NCBI GenBank assembly: GCA_964007475.1
Contig: OZ023273.1
Span: 151,014,444-151,078,443, forward strand
Origin: Hybos culiciformis
Lineage: Eukaryota > Arthropoda > Insecta > Diptera > Hybotidae
Direction: 5' to 3'
DNA length: 64,000 nucleotides
Shown: one piece after another, positions 46,233-57,600 of the stretch
Layout of the letters: each line of letters begins with the position of its first letter
Numbering within the stretch: position 1 is the stretch's first letter
Notes under the pieces: model-generated
The model's database searches: none
The model's input: the letters and a program-made list of their open reading frames with translations, nothing else
What the model was told of the DNA's origin: nothing
Program-made: the position numbers and the translations under genes

Positions 46233-46261
46233 CTTCTGAATGAAAAAGATCTACTTCCCAC

Positions 46262-46643
46262 CAGGGTTACCAACCTTTTCAAATGTTTCCCCCTAAAAAA
46301 ATAAAATTTCCCCCTAAAAAACCCCTAAATTTTTTTTTATAGATATTATAACAGCTATACTTATATACCTATGAGGATTTCAAATAGATGCTTGAAGAAA
46401 AATATATAACGCACATCGTAAATTATATAAATAATAAAATTATTTATTTATAATAAAATTAGCAAATAAGGTATCTTATGAAATGCAATCAAAAATATTA
46501 CAAATGTCATCTAAATCTTCGCTTTTAAGATCATACATCATACCCCTAAAAAAATCCCTGAAACAAATTACCCCCTAAAAATCCCTCTGTGAACAAAAAA
46601 AACCCCTAAATCTAGGGGGAAAACCCCTAAGTTGGTAACGCTG
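46262..46643. mobile_element. hAT-type non-autonomous transposon 2
   Basis: A perfect 8-bp duplication, CTTCCCAC, flanks it at 46254-46261 and 46644-46651. The left end is CAGGGTTACCAAC and the right end, read on the minus strand, is CAGCGTTACCAAC, the CAGxGTTACCAAC type of terminus common in hAT elements. The 382-bp body is full of short CCCCTAAA runs near both ends and has no transposase. It lies 21 bases to the right of element 1's duplication. Confidence 0.88.
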
Positions 46644-46885
46644 CTTCCCACCCAAGAAACAAAAATAATACGACGCAACGGTGCCCAAAATTTTATAAAC
46701 AGAATATAACAGCTTACTATAATAAACTGAAACACTATCTAAAAAATAATATTAATTTGTGTAAAAAAAAAATAGCTGAAAAACTAGAACTGTTAAATTC
46801 TTTCTACTTCTCAATTTTAAAAAGTACTTTTAGAAGTATCCACTCTTTTTTTCAGAAAATTTTTTGGCTGCAAACGAGGTAAAAT

Positions 46886-47145
46886 ATGTCATTTGCCACA
46901 CTTGAAAAATTTAAAATATCACCATCGAAAAGAACAAGGTGGATTGGATATGAAGAGTACGCTATCATTGTACACATGACATTCGATGTTAACTGGTAAA
47001 TTCCACTATAAATTCCACAAATATGTTTTTTTAATTTAAAGGTTGCCAGGTTATAGAAGTATTTTTGAATTACTGAATATACTGAACGCGACGGACATGA
47101 CGTTGAAGCGCGAAAATGTCCAAATTGTACATGTGAATTGCTAAC
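46886..47145 (+). CDS. possible two-exon open reading frame, unidentified
   Basis: ATG 46886 opens a frame (MSFATLEKFKISPSKRTRWI...) to a GT donor at 46996. Joining to an AAG acceptor at 47041 continues in frame with WLPGYRSIFELLNILN, then runs into a small TIR element and stops near 47145. The residue mix is more gene-like than the background. The implied intron is only 46 bases, shorter than the other introns here, no family is recognised, and a transposon interrupts it. It may be a gene remnant or chance. Confidence 0.2.
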
Positions 47146-47232
47146 GTTAACGCTTTATTTGAAATTGCTGGCTAACATTTTCATAAATTTTAATATTTCT
47201 CGTCGTTTGTGTCAGGTCCGTCGCGTTCCAGT
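47081..47232. mobile_element. short TIR element (about 150 bp)
   Basis: The left end ACTGAACGCGACGGACATGA and the right end, read on the minus strand as ACTGGAACGCGACGGACCTG, are near-identical terminal inverted repeats of about 22 bases. The interior is A/T-rich. No clear target duplication is seen, so the superfamily is open. Confidence 0.7.
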
Positions 47233-47462
47233 GTTTTCCAGGGATTAATCTTTATTATAGATTTAATATTTATTATAGAAGAAATGGATTCTCGGAATAT
47301 ATAAAAAATATACAGAGTAACATTTTATTGCCGAAATCCAACTTATTTATGTTAACTTGTTAACAATATCAATAAATGTGAGTAAAAAGTCGTATACTCG
47401 TTCAAGCTTTATTTATTTATTCCATTATTATCGATTAAGAATAGTTCAATGATTTTATTTAG

Positions 47463-47548
47463 CATTGATATTTACGCTCGGCCCTTTCCTGGTATGTTCC
47501 GTTATTGGTTCGATTTCCACGTCGGACTGGAATTTGTGTTTGTTTTTT
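47463..47548 (+). mobile_element. tRNA-derived SINE copy 1 (partial)
   Basis: A B-box-like GGTTCGATTTCC at 47507-47518 is followed by CGGACTGGAATTTGTGT (47523-47539) and a T-rich end. The same segment occurs in inverted orientation at 50284-50300 behind another B box. The two copies define a dispersed family with an RNA polymerase III type head. The A box in this copy is degraded. Confidence 0.6.
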
Positions 47549-48373
47549 AATTTATCCACTTGTATAATATCTCACCTTCACAAACTTTCACCTTTCTTCT
47601 ATTCTATAAAACATCTAAACTGGTAACACTGCTTAATTAAAAAAAATTAAAATAAAATTTTCTGCTGAAGCTAAATTTTAAAAATAAAAAAAATAAAATA
47701 AAAATTTAAAATTTTTATTAAAACTTCATTCAAAAAAAAAATTGTTAATTGAATTTTATTGAATTGATAAAAAAAAACAAAAAGTAAAAGAAAAAAAAAT
47801 AATTTTAGATATTTTTCTTTATAAAATTGTGAATTAATAAAACTAAAATAACTAGGAACTTTTTTTAATGTCGGTCGGAGGGAAAAAAAATGTTTTCTAC
47901 CAAAAATGTTTAATTTTAGAATTTGATATCCAGAGAGGCAGAGACACACAGAAATGCTGAAAATAAAGAATAACTAAAAATAATTAAAAATCATTGATAA
48001 AATTATAATTAAAAAAATATTATTAGTAGCATTTAGCATAGCCTCGTCTTCTCAGGGAAAAAATAAAAGCAATTTTTTAATTACTTTGCCAATGACAACT
48101 GGAACTGGCTAGGTTTTCATTTAATATAGATTTTTTCCGCCAAATACCTATATAGGACAACGAAAATATCCGATACCTAAACACGACGATAATCCGTGTA
48201 AAGAGCAGCTAGTGGTGGGGGGATAGTCTAGAAAATTTTCTGTTTGCTAACGAAAGCTTTATTTCAACTTTTTTGATTATACCTAACCTCGTTTATAATA
48301 CCTATTCCTACTCCATATTAACCGTTTTTGATACTTAGGTTTATTGCTTCATTTCTTTCATCCTTAATATAGG

Positions 48374-48443
48374 TAGATAGTGAAGAGTAGATAGTGCAGA
48401 GTATATAGTGCAGAGTAGATAGTGCAGAGTAAATAGTATGCGA
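48374..48443. repeat. 14-bp tandem repeat, five units
   Basis: Units of TAGATAGTGCAGAG, with one to five changes, are repeated head to tail upstream of the RPRD2 start codon. A 20-base palindrome built on TAGGTACCTA follows at 48456-48475. Confidence 0.9.
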
Positions 48444-48673
48444 TAGAATAGAAAAGTAGGTAGGTACCTACCTACCTACCTACATTTCTTTTACTTAACA
48501 AGGTACCTACATAATTTTGAACTTAAAGTTATTTTAATTTCAGATAAAAAATAAAAAAATACAAAAAATGCTCAAAAAAATTAAAATAAAATAAAATTTA
48601 TTAAGTTTTATAAACATTAAAAACAAAGTGAATATTTAAATTGACAATAACAAAATTATTTTTGTTTTTAATA

Positions 48674-51600
48674 ATGAGCGAGATCGATATTGAAGATTTC
48701 GAAAAAAGATTAATGGGCTTAAAAGATACACAGGAATCAATACAACAATTATCAACCTGGTGTCTCGAAAATCGAAAGAATCATAAGAAAATTGTTAACG
48801 CATGGTTGAATGTGTTAAAACAAGGTAAGTACCTAAACAGATTTCATTTAATATTTACATTATTAGGAGAAAGTTGCAGATAGGCTTAAGATAGATAGGA
48901 CCTATATCTTCGTACCCACATAGCAACAAACATTGGCATAAAATTATTATATGTATGTAAGTATTACCTAGGCCCTAGGGTTCTACGGTATTAACATTGT
49001 CATGGCCATTGGTATGCTAAGCCTAGTACTAAGTCTGATATGAATCGGTAAATACACTGAATAAGCAAAAATAAAGGTACCTTTCTACCTGTACATTTAG
49101 TTAGATTAGATATACCATGCCTAGAAATTAATGAAAAGTAAATGAAACTCATTAGGTAGGTATTTACTATAAGCATTTTCTGAATATACCTACCTACTGA
49201 TGTATAAGAAATTAATCAATCAATATACTAAGAAATTCAAATATAAGTGAAAAAGCCAATTTTAGTTTACCTATTTGTAGAAGAATTAATCTAGGTATTA
49301 AATATACATTTATCTTTTTAAGGAATTCCTAGAGGTAAGCCTCCATTATTTATTTAAAATTTAAAGTAATAAAAATGTATTTTAAGTACATAAAAGATCG
49401 CGTATCAGCTTAAAGTAATTATGTATTGAATTTTGAAATAAATAAATAAAGTAACAAAGTGTAGACTAAATTTAATCAATTATAACTCAATATTAATATT
49501 ACAATTTTCGGACACATGTATAATTTGCGAATTTTCGAATAAATACCTAAGTACTTACTTAAATAGTTATTAGTTTACAAATAGCTCGAAGAGAGGACAC
49601 CTAAGTTTATAAAGAGAATTTGAAATATTCTTAAGTCGGGAGTTAAGTTCAAAAGTTAGGTATTATCATTGAGTACTAATATTTATAAGAGGAGAAGAAT
49701 TCATACAAGTAAATTTCAGAATTTTTTTTTCAAATAACTCAAAAATGATGACAAAGCTTTCAATGTATTGAATAAAAATTTCACACTCAAATCTGTTTAT
49801 TCTCAATACAATAATAAAAATAATAAAATTAAGAATAAACACATTTTAGTTAAAAAATTTTACTCAATACATTGAAAATATTGTCATAATTTTTGAGTTA
49901 TTTAGAAAAAAATTTACTTGTATATGAATTCTGTCCCTCTTATAAATATTATTACTCAATGGTATTATCTAGTAGATATCTAGAATTTCTTCGTTTTAAA
50001 AACAATGGGCTGTTCTGTAGTAACCACTCACGATCCTAAAGTGCTAAAGGAACTAGAGGGTGCATTACGTCAAATATACCTTTTACAAAACTTATTTTGT
50101 TTTATTTTCGCAAAATATTCTCAAAACAATTATCTAAATAAGATCGATACGTAACCAAGTTTAGTCCGAATCAATATAAATAAGCTTATTCAGCCCTTAA
50201 AAGAAATCTGCACTGATTTTTTGTAAAAAAAAAAAAAAAAACAACACAAACACTTAATTCCAGTGAGACAAATTGAAAAATTGACACAAATTCCAGTCCG
50301 AGGTGGGAATGGAACCCACGACTGAACACACCGTAGGATAATGGCAATATCACTACACCATGACGGCCGACAAATTTCGGGATTTAAAGTTGAAGATGGG
50401 TCATACGCAATCTTCATCGTTTCTTTTTTGAAACAACTGATGACGTTCTGACGAACGACTCGTTTGCGTTCTGGAGAAAGAGAGGACCAAAGTAATTAAG
50501 TATCTATTTTATTCCTTCGATATACTTGCTTCGGCATTTAAAGACCCAATGTTGAAAATTATAAAAATATTTATAATCTGGGTATCGATCTGACCCGATT
50601 TAAAAAATTATATGACTAGTGTAGTAAAACAATTAATAAACACTGAAAACTTTGTACTTACATACTCGTTACATTCTTAAGTAATTTCATTATTTACAAA
50701 TTTGAATAAGTTTCAAACAAATAATCTAAACCTTCAAAGGAGCCATTAAATAAGGTTACCTCAAAATCAAACAACAAAAAAATGCAACTGAGATATTTAA
50801 TATATTATCATAATGTTTGGTCTTTTGATGCATAATAAATGAATTAATAATTATAAATTAACTAGATGAAAATTAAACACATTTATTTCTGTTTCATACT
50901 TAATAAAGTAATGTTGTGAATTCAGATTTAGATTTTTGTGTATGGAGTTTAGCGTCATAGCAACATAAAAGATTTTGCTTTAATGCATTGTCACCCACTA
51001 CGAGTGGATGTGAAAAATTTCATATCGATCGGATGTCGAGAAGTAAGTTTTTAAGGAATTAAAGTTTTTGATAGAAAAAGGGAGCGACAAAGTAAAAATA
51101 GTATTGAAACTTGAAACGCAGCAAATAAAAACCGTTAAAGGATCCCATACAAAGGATTTATAATAAAAACTTTGTTTTCATGGGTTGCGTTTTTTTTTTT
51201 CAATTTTGATGTGCTTTTGTACAAATAAAAAAATTGTTTATTCTTTTTCTGGAGATAAATTCGCTAAAAGTCGATAGCTCTAATGATTGTTATCTGAAAT
51301 ATTTAAATAGGTATATTTATAGTATTTCTTTTACAGTGTTTTTTTTTATCTAGTAGTTTCAATTGAATTTACACTGTTTTTTTCTTTAGAGCATAGATAA
51401 CTATTATCTGCAGGAGAAATATTTTACATGTTTATGATGCTAAGCTGGGTGTGCAAAGGCTTAACCTACATTATATTACATATAATTATTGCGTGATATA
51501 TTTTTCATACATCTCTGTTCATATTGAATAATATCTTATTGAACAGTAAAAATTCAATGGAATAGAGAACCAAAGTACTTATTTATATAGTGTTCGATTC

Positions 51601-54600
51601 CAGCATCCACATTATATAAAGTTTTCTGCGAGGGGATCGGTTACACACACAGAGACTTGGGAATATGTTATTTTGTTCGTTGTATGCTTTTGAAATTATT
51701 AAAATAATACTTAAAGTAAGAGCAACTTCTAGGCTTTCCATGGGCTGTGAATAAGAACCGTTGCTACACGTACCCTGCAAGTGTCATTACCTAATCTAAC
51801 CCAACCTGATCTAATTTAACCTAATCTATCCTTAAATAAGATTAATTTGTTATGTAGTAAAATAACTTGAACGTAAACGGTTTGAGTAGGATTTGTCCCT
51901 GTTGTAGAACAACTTTATGTCATTTTTCCCTGAATTCACTTAAGTTAAGAACTCGTTTGACACTTAATCTCATTTTTTGTTCTTTTTAGTGTTATTAGTT
52001 GAGAATATACCCTTATTTGGATAAATTAAAATGCTTCCAAGAGTCAACACAGAGAGGAAAATTTTTATACGAATAAAAATTGAATCGTGGTTTTATAAGT
52101 TAAAAAATTTAATGAAGAAATGCCTTTAGGTTTAAATATTTAAGACAATCTTCTAATTGTATAAGAGGATAAGCTTTCAGCATAAAAGAATTGACCGTGT
52201 TAAATTAAATATTTAGATAAAGTTTTTTAACAAAATGTGATAAGAATTTAGCACATAAGTAACCTGTTTTTTTCTTGCCAAATCCTAGAATTAACAAACT
52301 TTCTTAAGTATAATAATGTTTAGAGATCAAAGGAGTTTGCTCAATTTTTGAGATAAACTAATGGTGATAAAAAACATATTTAATAGTTTTTTAAAATAAT
52401 TATTAATGTTGTTTTATCATTAGAATGGCGCAAAAGTCTACAATTTAAAAATATTTCTAAAATAAAAGGACTATTTTAATTGGTAAAACCAAATCAATGT
52501 TTTTTTTTGGATAAATACCTACCTACTTTATTAATTTTCTTGAGATTACAATTCAAAAATTATTTCTATTTTGAAACGTCAATTAAACACTTTCTGTGAG
52601 TTTATTACATTATTTAATTAACTAATATAGGCGTTGCATGTCCAGACTTTTTTTGATCATATTTAATTTTTTCTGTCTTATGAAATTGAGTGAGCCTTCA
52701 ATTAAAGATTATCCAGTTTTAGTTGTGTCTTAAAAATCTGTTGCCACATGACATAATCGCCTAAGTCGATTTTACTACTTTTGAGGGGAGCAGTTTAAAG
52801 TTTAAAATCCTTTCCTGAAATCGAATAATTAAGATAAATGGAACCTAATTTGAGAAGATTATAGAATTTTAAAACCATTTTAAGTTTTTAAAAGCCAAAT
52901 ATGAGGTGTAGAATCATATGACCAACACTTGAAAATAATAAAATCATAACCGCCTAACTCGACTTAAGCGGTTATGTCATGTGGCCACAGAAATATTAAA
53001 TTTATTTGTCTCGATTGCCATTTATTATTAAATATTCTTTATAAAATAAACGTCTTTAAAAAATTGTTTATTCAGTCTTGTTTACTTAGTAACTACCAGA
53101 AATAGTGCGAAGAAAGTGTAGAAGCTTTCTGGAAATAAAGATGCTATACAGCTGAATACGGTTTCACAAAAAAAAAACTTATCTGATTCAACAAATTCAA
53201 TTCAAGTCGTACTTTATTTATATATAAGTAGTTATTTTAAGTACAAAATCTTAGGATAAGGGGCTTGACCAAACATAATTATTTACGCAAAAAAGTGTTA
53301 ATTAATGTTGTTTCATAAATTGTTATTAAATATCTTTTAACTCAAGCTGAGTAAATAATACTAAATGATAAAGCTTTCGAAAATGTTTAGATAAATTTTG
53401 TTTTGTTAAATTTTCATGTTCATGAAATGTCAGGTTTACACTGGAAAGAAAAATGTTCTCAATTTTCTGTCAATAAATAAAAAAAATTTCTTCTTTTTTA
53501 TTTTCAGACCGCGTTGAACACAGATTAACATTATTTTATTTAGCTAATGATGTTGTTCAGTATAGCAAACGAAAGCATTATGAATTTGTGGATTGTTGGG
53601 GAACTGCACTTCAAAAAGCCACTACGATGGTCAGGTAAATTAATCAATTCATATGTAGAGATTTTTTAATGACAATAATTAAATTTTTTTTACAACTACG
53701 ATTATTTGATTAATTTTTTGTCTGAAGTGGAAGAAAGCACTGACTCTAAAATAGAAAACTTTAAAGTTATTTTCAATGCTAACCATTTTGTTTTACAGGG
53801 ACGACAGAGTGCGAGAAAAAATTTCTAGAATATTTCGAATATGGAAAGAACGCGAAATATACGCTGAAGATTTTCTAAGCGATCTAAATGACTTATTGAA
53901 TATGAATCCTATTAAAAAGAAAATTCAACAAGAAGATGGGGATGATTTCCAAGTAAGTAATAAATTTTTTTAGAAGTAATAAATTTTTTTTACGATTTTC
54001 AATTAAAATTCATATTGTGCACTTCAGAACTAAGTATACCTCCTTCCTAACACATTTTTATGAAATTTGGGCAGATAATTTATGATTTTATAAATCGTCA
54101 ATGAGATCTTCCAAATTACCCACTCGAATGTTTTTCGTTTTTTTTTGTTGAATATTTGTTTAGTTCTCTTTAGTTATATATTTTTATCATTTTGTTTTCC
54201 GAAAGTTTGCATTCTCAACGTTTTAATGATGCATCGCAAAAATTTACAATAATGTCGTTTGAGAGGCAATTTGTATATAATTTTAGCATTACGATTAATT
54301 TTGAACTATGTCGCTGCAATTTAAAAATTAGCAAAAATATTTTGAAACTCTGTTAGTGTTAAAAGTCCCAAATATGTTATTTCTTCCCGAGAGAATATCT
54401 TGTTTTTCTATTTTTTGTGTTGAATAATTAAAATCAAAACTTATCATAAAATCAATCATCCTTTAATAAATCCAATCACAAGAACAAACTTCAGTGGCTT
54501 AGAGCTCATACTCCTACTGTAACTTTGATTTTGATGGAATATATTTTTAAGATCTTAAATCGAAAACTATTGAAGTTCCCCTAAATTCTCGGTTAAACAC

Positions 54601-57600
54601 TTTGATTTATAGGCTTTTAATCAAAAATTAATTAATAATTCTGTAAAAATATTAATCAAATCTTCTAAATTATTCAAAATATTTGGTTGCGCGAACACTT
54701 GAACTAGGTATAAATAAGATGCTTCCGTTTCTTGTTCATATTGTTGCCAAGTCTAGGAGCTGAAGAAGTCATGCAAATTTTCACGTTCACTTGAACAGAA
54801 TTTTTTTGTTTCTTTGGCCGTTTTTTATTTTACATATATTTTTTAAAGTATTGCAAAATTGTTCTTACTTAATTTTAAAAAATTTTCTGTTTATTTTAGA
54901 CTACAAAAATGATATCAAATATAAACGAATGTGTAAAACTTGGTTCAGAAACTGATAAAGCATTCAACAATTTATTAATAAGATCACCAAATTTTAATCC
55001 AGACGTTATTAAAAATACGTTAAAGGATAAAAGACATTCTGAGGATGTTGAAAAAGATATTGATAATGTTGTCAAAGATATCGAAAATTTTTTAACACGA
55101 ATAAAAAATGAAGTTAATTCTCGTCAATTATTAATTGCAAATATTGAAAAGGCAGAATCTTTTTATGAAAATCTAAAAGGAGAAGTAAAGGTTGTAGTAA
55201 ATGTGAGTATCAATAAATAATCGATATTAAACGAACTAAATATTTATAAAGTTATATATACTAACATAACTTCCATTTTTTAAATGAAATGATTTAATTT
55301 ATTCTAGGCATACAAAAATTTCGGAACCAGGATTAAAACTGTTAAGAAAAAATTGGACGAACTAACCTGGAGTCTACCTAGCCCGATACCCTCCCCAGAT
55401 ATTAATGCTCCATCACCAGAACCAGATGCCGATATTGCTCTACCAGACGATGAACCTGCAGTTGATATGCCAATAGGTTTAGTAAGTAGACGCGAAATAT
55501 AAAAAAAAATTTAAATGATAATTGGCTTTATTTCCATAGAATTTAATTCAAACTCCCGCAAATGGTTATACTAGTTATATGGAAGGTAACTTGCCATTTG
55601 ATATTAATGATTTTAAAAGTGAGTCGTATGGGAATGGATATGACAATAGTAAGTGTTATAGTTTTTTTTCTAAAAGGTTATTAATACCAGTACATTTCGT
55701 TAAAAGTATTTTCAAAATCACTTTCAACAACCTTTCCCGGAGTATTTTCGACAGCAATAAGAAAATTACATTTTGATGAAATGAAGTTATTTTTTTTATT
55801 TTATTCATTTTCATTTATTTAGTTATAATATTTATATATATTTTTTTATAACATTCATATTTATTTATTTTTAATTACTTTAATTACTTTAAAACATATT
55901 AAATTACTTTTAGATTTTATATTTGTGGGAAATTTCATTATAATTTTTTAAGCGTTTTCTTAGTTTTTTCATTTTTCCATTTATTCAGTTTAATATTATT
56001 CATAGTTGTTAATGAATAATGTTATAAAACTAATATTAACTAATATGTCACTCATATATTTTGATTCCAATTTATTTTTTACTTTGAATGCTATTACTAT
56101 TTCATTAAAGATTAATGGATTCTAAAATTAATGGTCATCCATCAATGTTTCTCGCTTAAAAAATTTTGATGAAAATCGACTTGATCTTTTGTCTATTTCG
56201 ATAATAAAAGGAAATTAATTTTAATTTTTAAATTTTTTTCTTGTAGCACAATCTATCCAAGTTATTAGTACGAGAGCAGACAAAAAGAAATCACAAGGCC
56301 CTACACAAAATCTCAGTCTTACAAATTTAGATAAACCATATAATGTTTCTGCTTCAATTAATTATTCAAGTGAATCATTAAATTATGAAAGTCAAAACAA
56401 CTCATTTAGTAATAATGTTTATGAAGCAACTCCATCAATTCAAAGTAATAACATTGCTGTAATACAACCTCCACCAATGCCTCCATTATTAGATTTACAA
56501 AATGAATTTGATCCGTCTTGGAATCCTTCACTATGGTCATCTACAACATTTGACATCGATACTCCAGTTTCACCACCACAATATGATAGTGAAGGCAGTC
56601 AAAGTTTAATTGAATATTCTGAGCGTGAAAATGATAATCTAGTGACTTTGAAAGATGTAGATCATCGAAAATTAGCATTTTCCCAAAATGATTCTATTAA
56701 AAATAATAAAGGTAAGAACAGATTTATATTATGGTTTTGAATAATATTTAATAAACATTTTTTTTTTGTCAGAAAACGGAAGACTGTCTGATGTAGACCA
56801 CAGAAATTTAATACCATTGACTGGTGGTTCTATTTCAACTGAAAATCAAATAGCCAAGGTATTTTTTGAACAATCTTAAATTTTATAATGTTAATTTAAT
56901 TCAATAAGAGTTCATGAAATGGAATGCAGTCACAAAATTAAGATTCAATGATGTTGGGGATTTAAGGATCAGTAAACACAACTTTAAGCTTAAATGCCGT
57001 AAAACATAATGTTTTACCACAATGTCAATAATAAAATTAATATATAATATTTAAATAATATTATAAGCACTAGGCAAAAATTTCAACTATTATTATACAC
57101 TTCTCGATTATACCTGAGAAATTGCAACAATCATGGATAGTAGATTTATTTTTTAGCTAATCCGTTTTAAAAGAAATAATATTATTTAAATTCAATTCAG
57201 TTTATTCGATTACTTCAACTACAATTTACAGATTTTTTTTTCGCCATTAAATTTAATTTTACAAAGTTTTCTTAGAAATAATTTGTGACATTTTATTTTT
57301 AATTTATTAATAAATGTTGACTATATATTTTGGACAAAACCTCGTAGAATTTTTTAAGAAAATAATTATTTTAATTTTAATAAGCCGGTTTTATTTTTTC
57401 ATTAAAATGTTATTGAATTACAATATTGTTCAATATTAGGTTGCAAATTTTGTTATAAAAAAAAAAGAAGTCGCTAATAAAATTAAATTGAATTCAATAT
57501 TAGGAATATAAAATCGATATTGAAAATAGATAAAAAATTCGAACTGATTACACATTTTAAATCTATTTAATATTATTTTAGAATTTTGAAGAATCGTTTC

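Larger units (their letters stand above)
44995..48673. other. divergent region between API5 and RPRD2, rich in transposons
   Basis: About 3.7 kb between two start codons facing apart. It contains two hAT-type elements, a short TIR element, a SINE copy and a 14-bp tandem repeat, each listed separately, plus a possible two-exon open frame at 46886-47145. The remainder is A/T-rich and unassigned. Both promoters must lie here. Confidence 0.7.

Noticed and set aside
50303..50372. Possible tRNA gene on the minus strand
   Set aside because: A and B boxes and a T arm are present, but the acceptor stem does not pair and the anticodon arm is not intact; the 3' part is SINE body shared with another copy.
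50190..50417. 75-residue minus-strand frame
   Set aside because: Overlaps the tRNA-derived SINE; no coding support.
51785..51832. Telomere-like CCTAA repeats
   Set aside because: Only degenerate CTAATCTAA/CCCAACC motifs over about 45 bases; not a regular insect TTAGG array.
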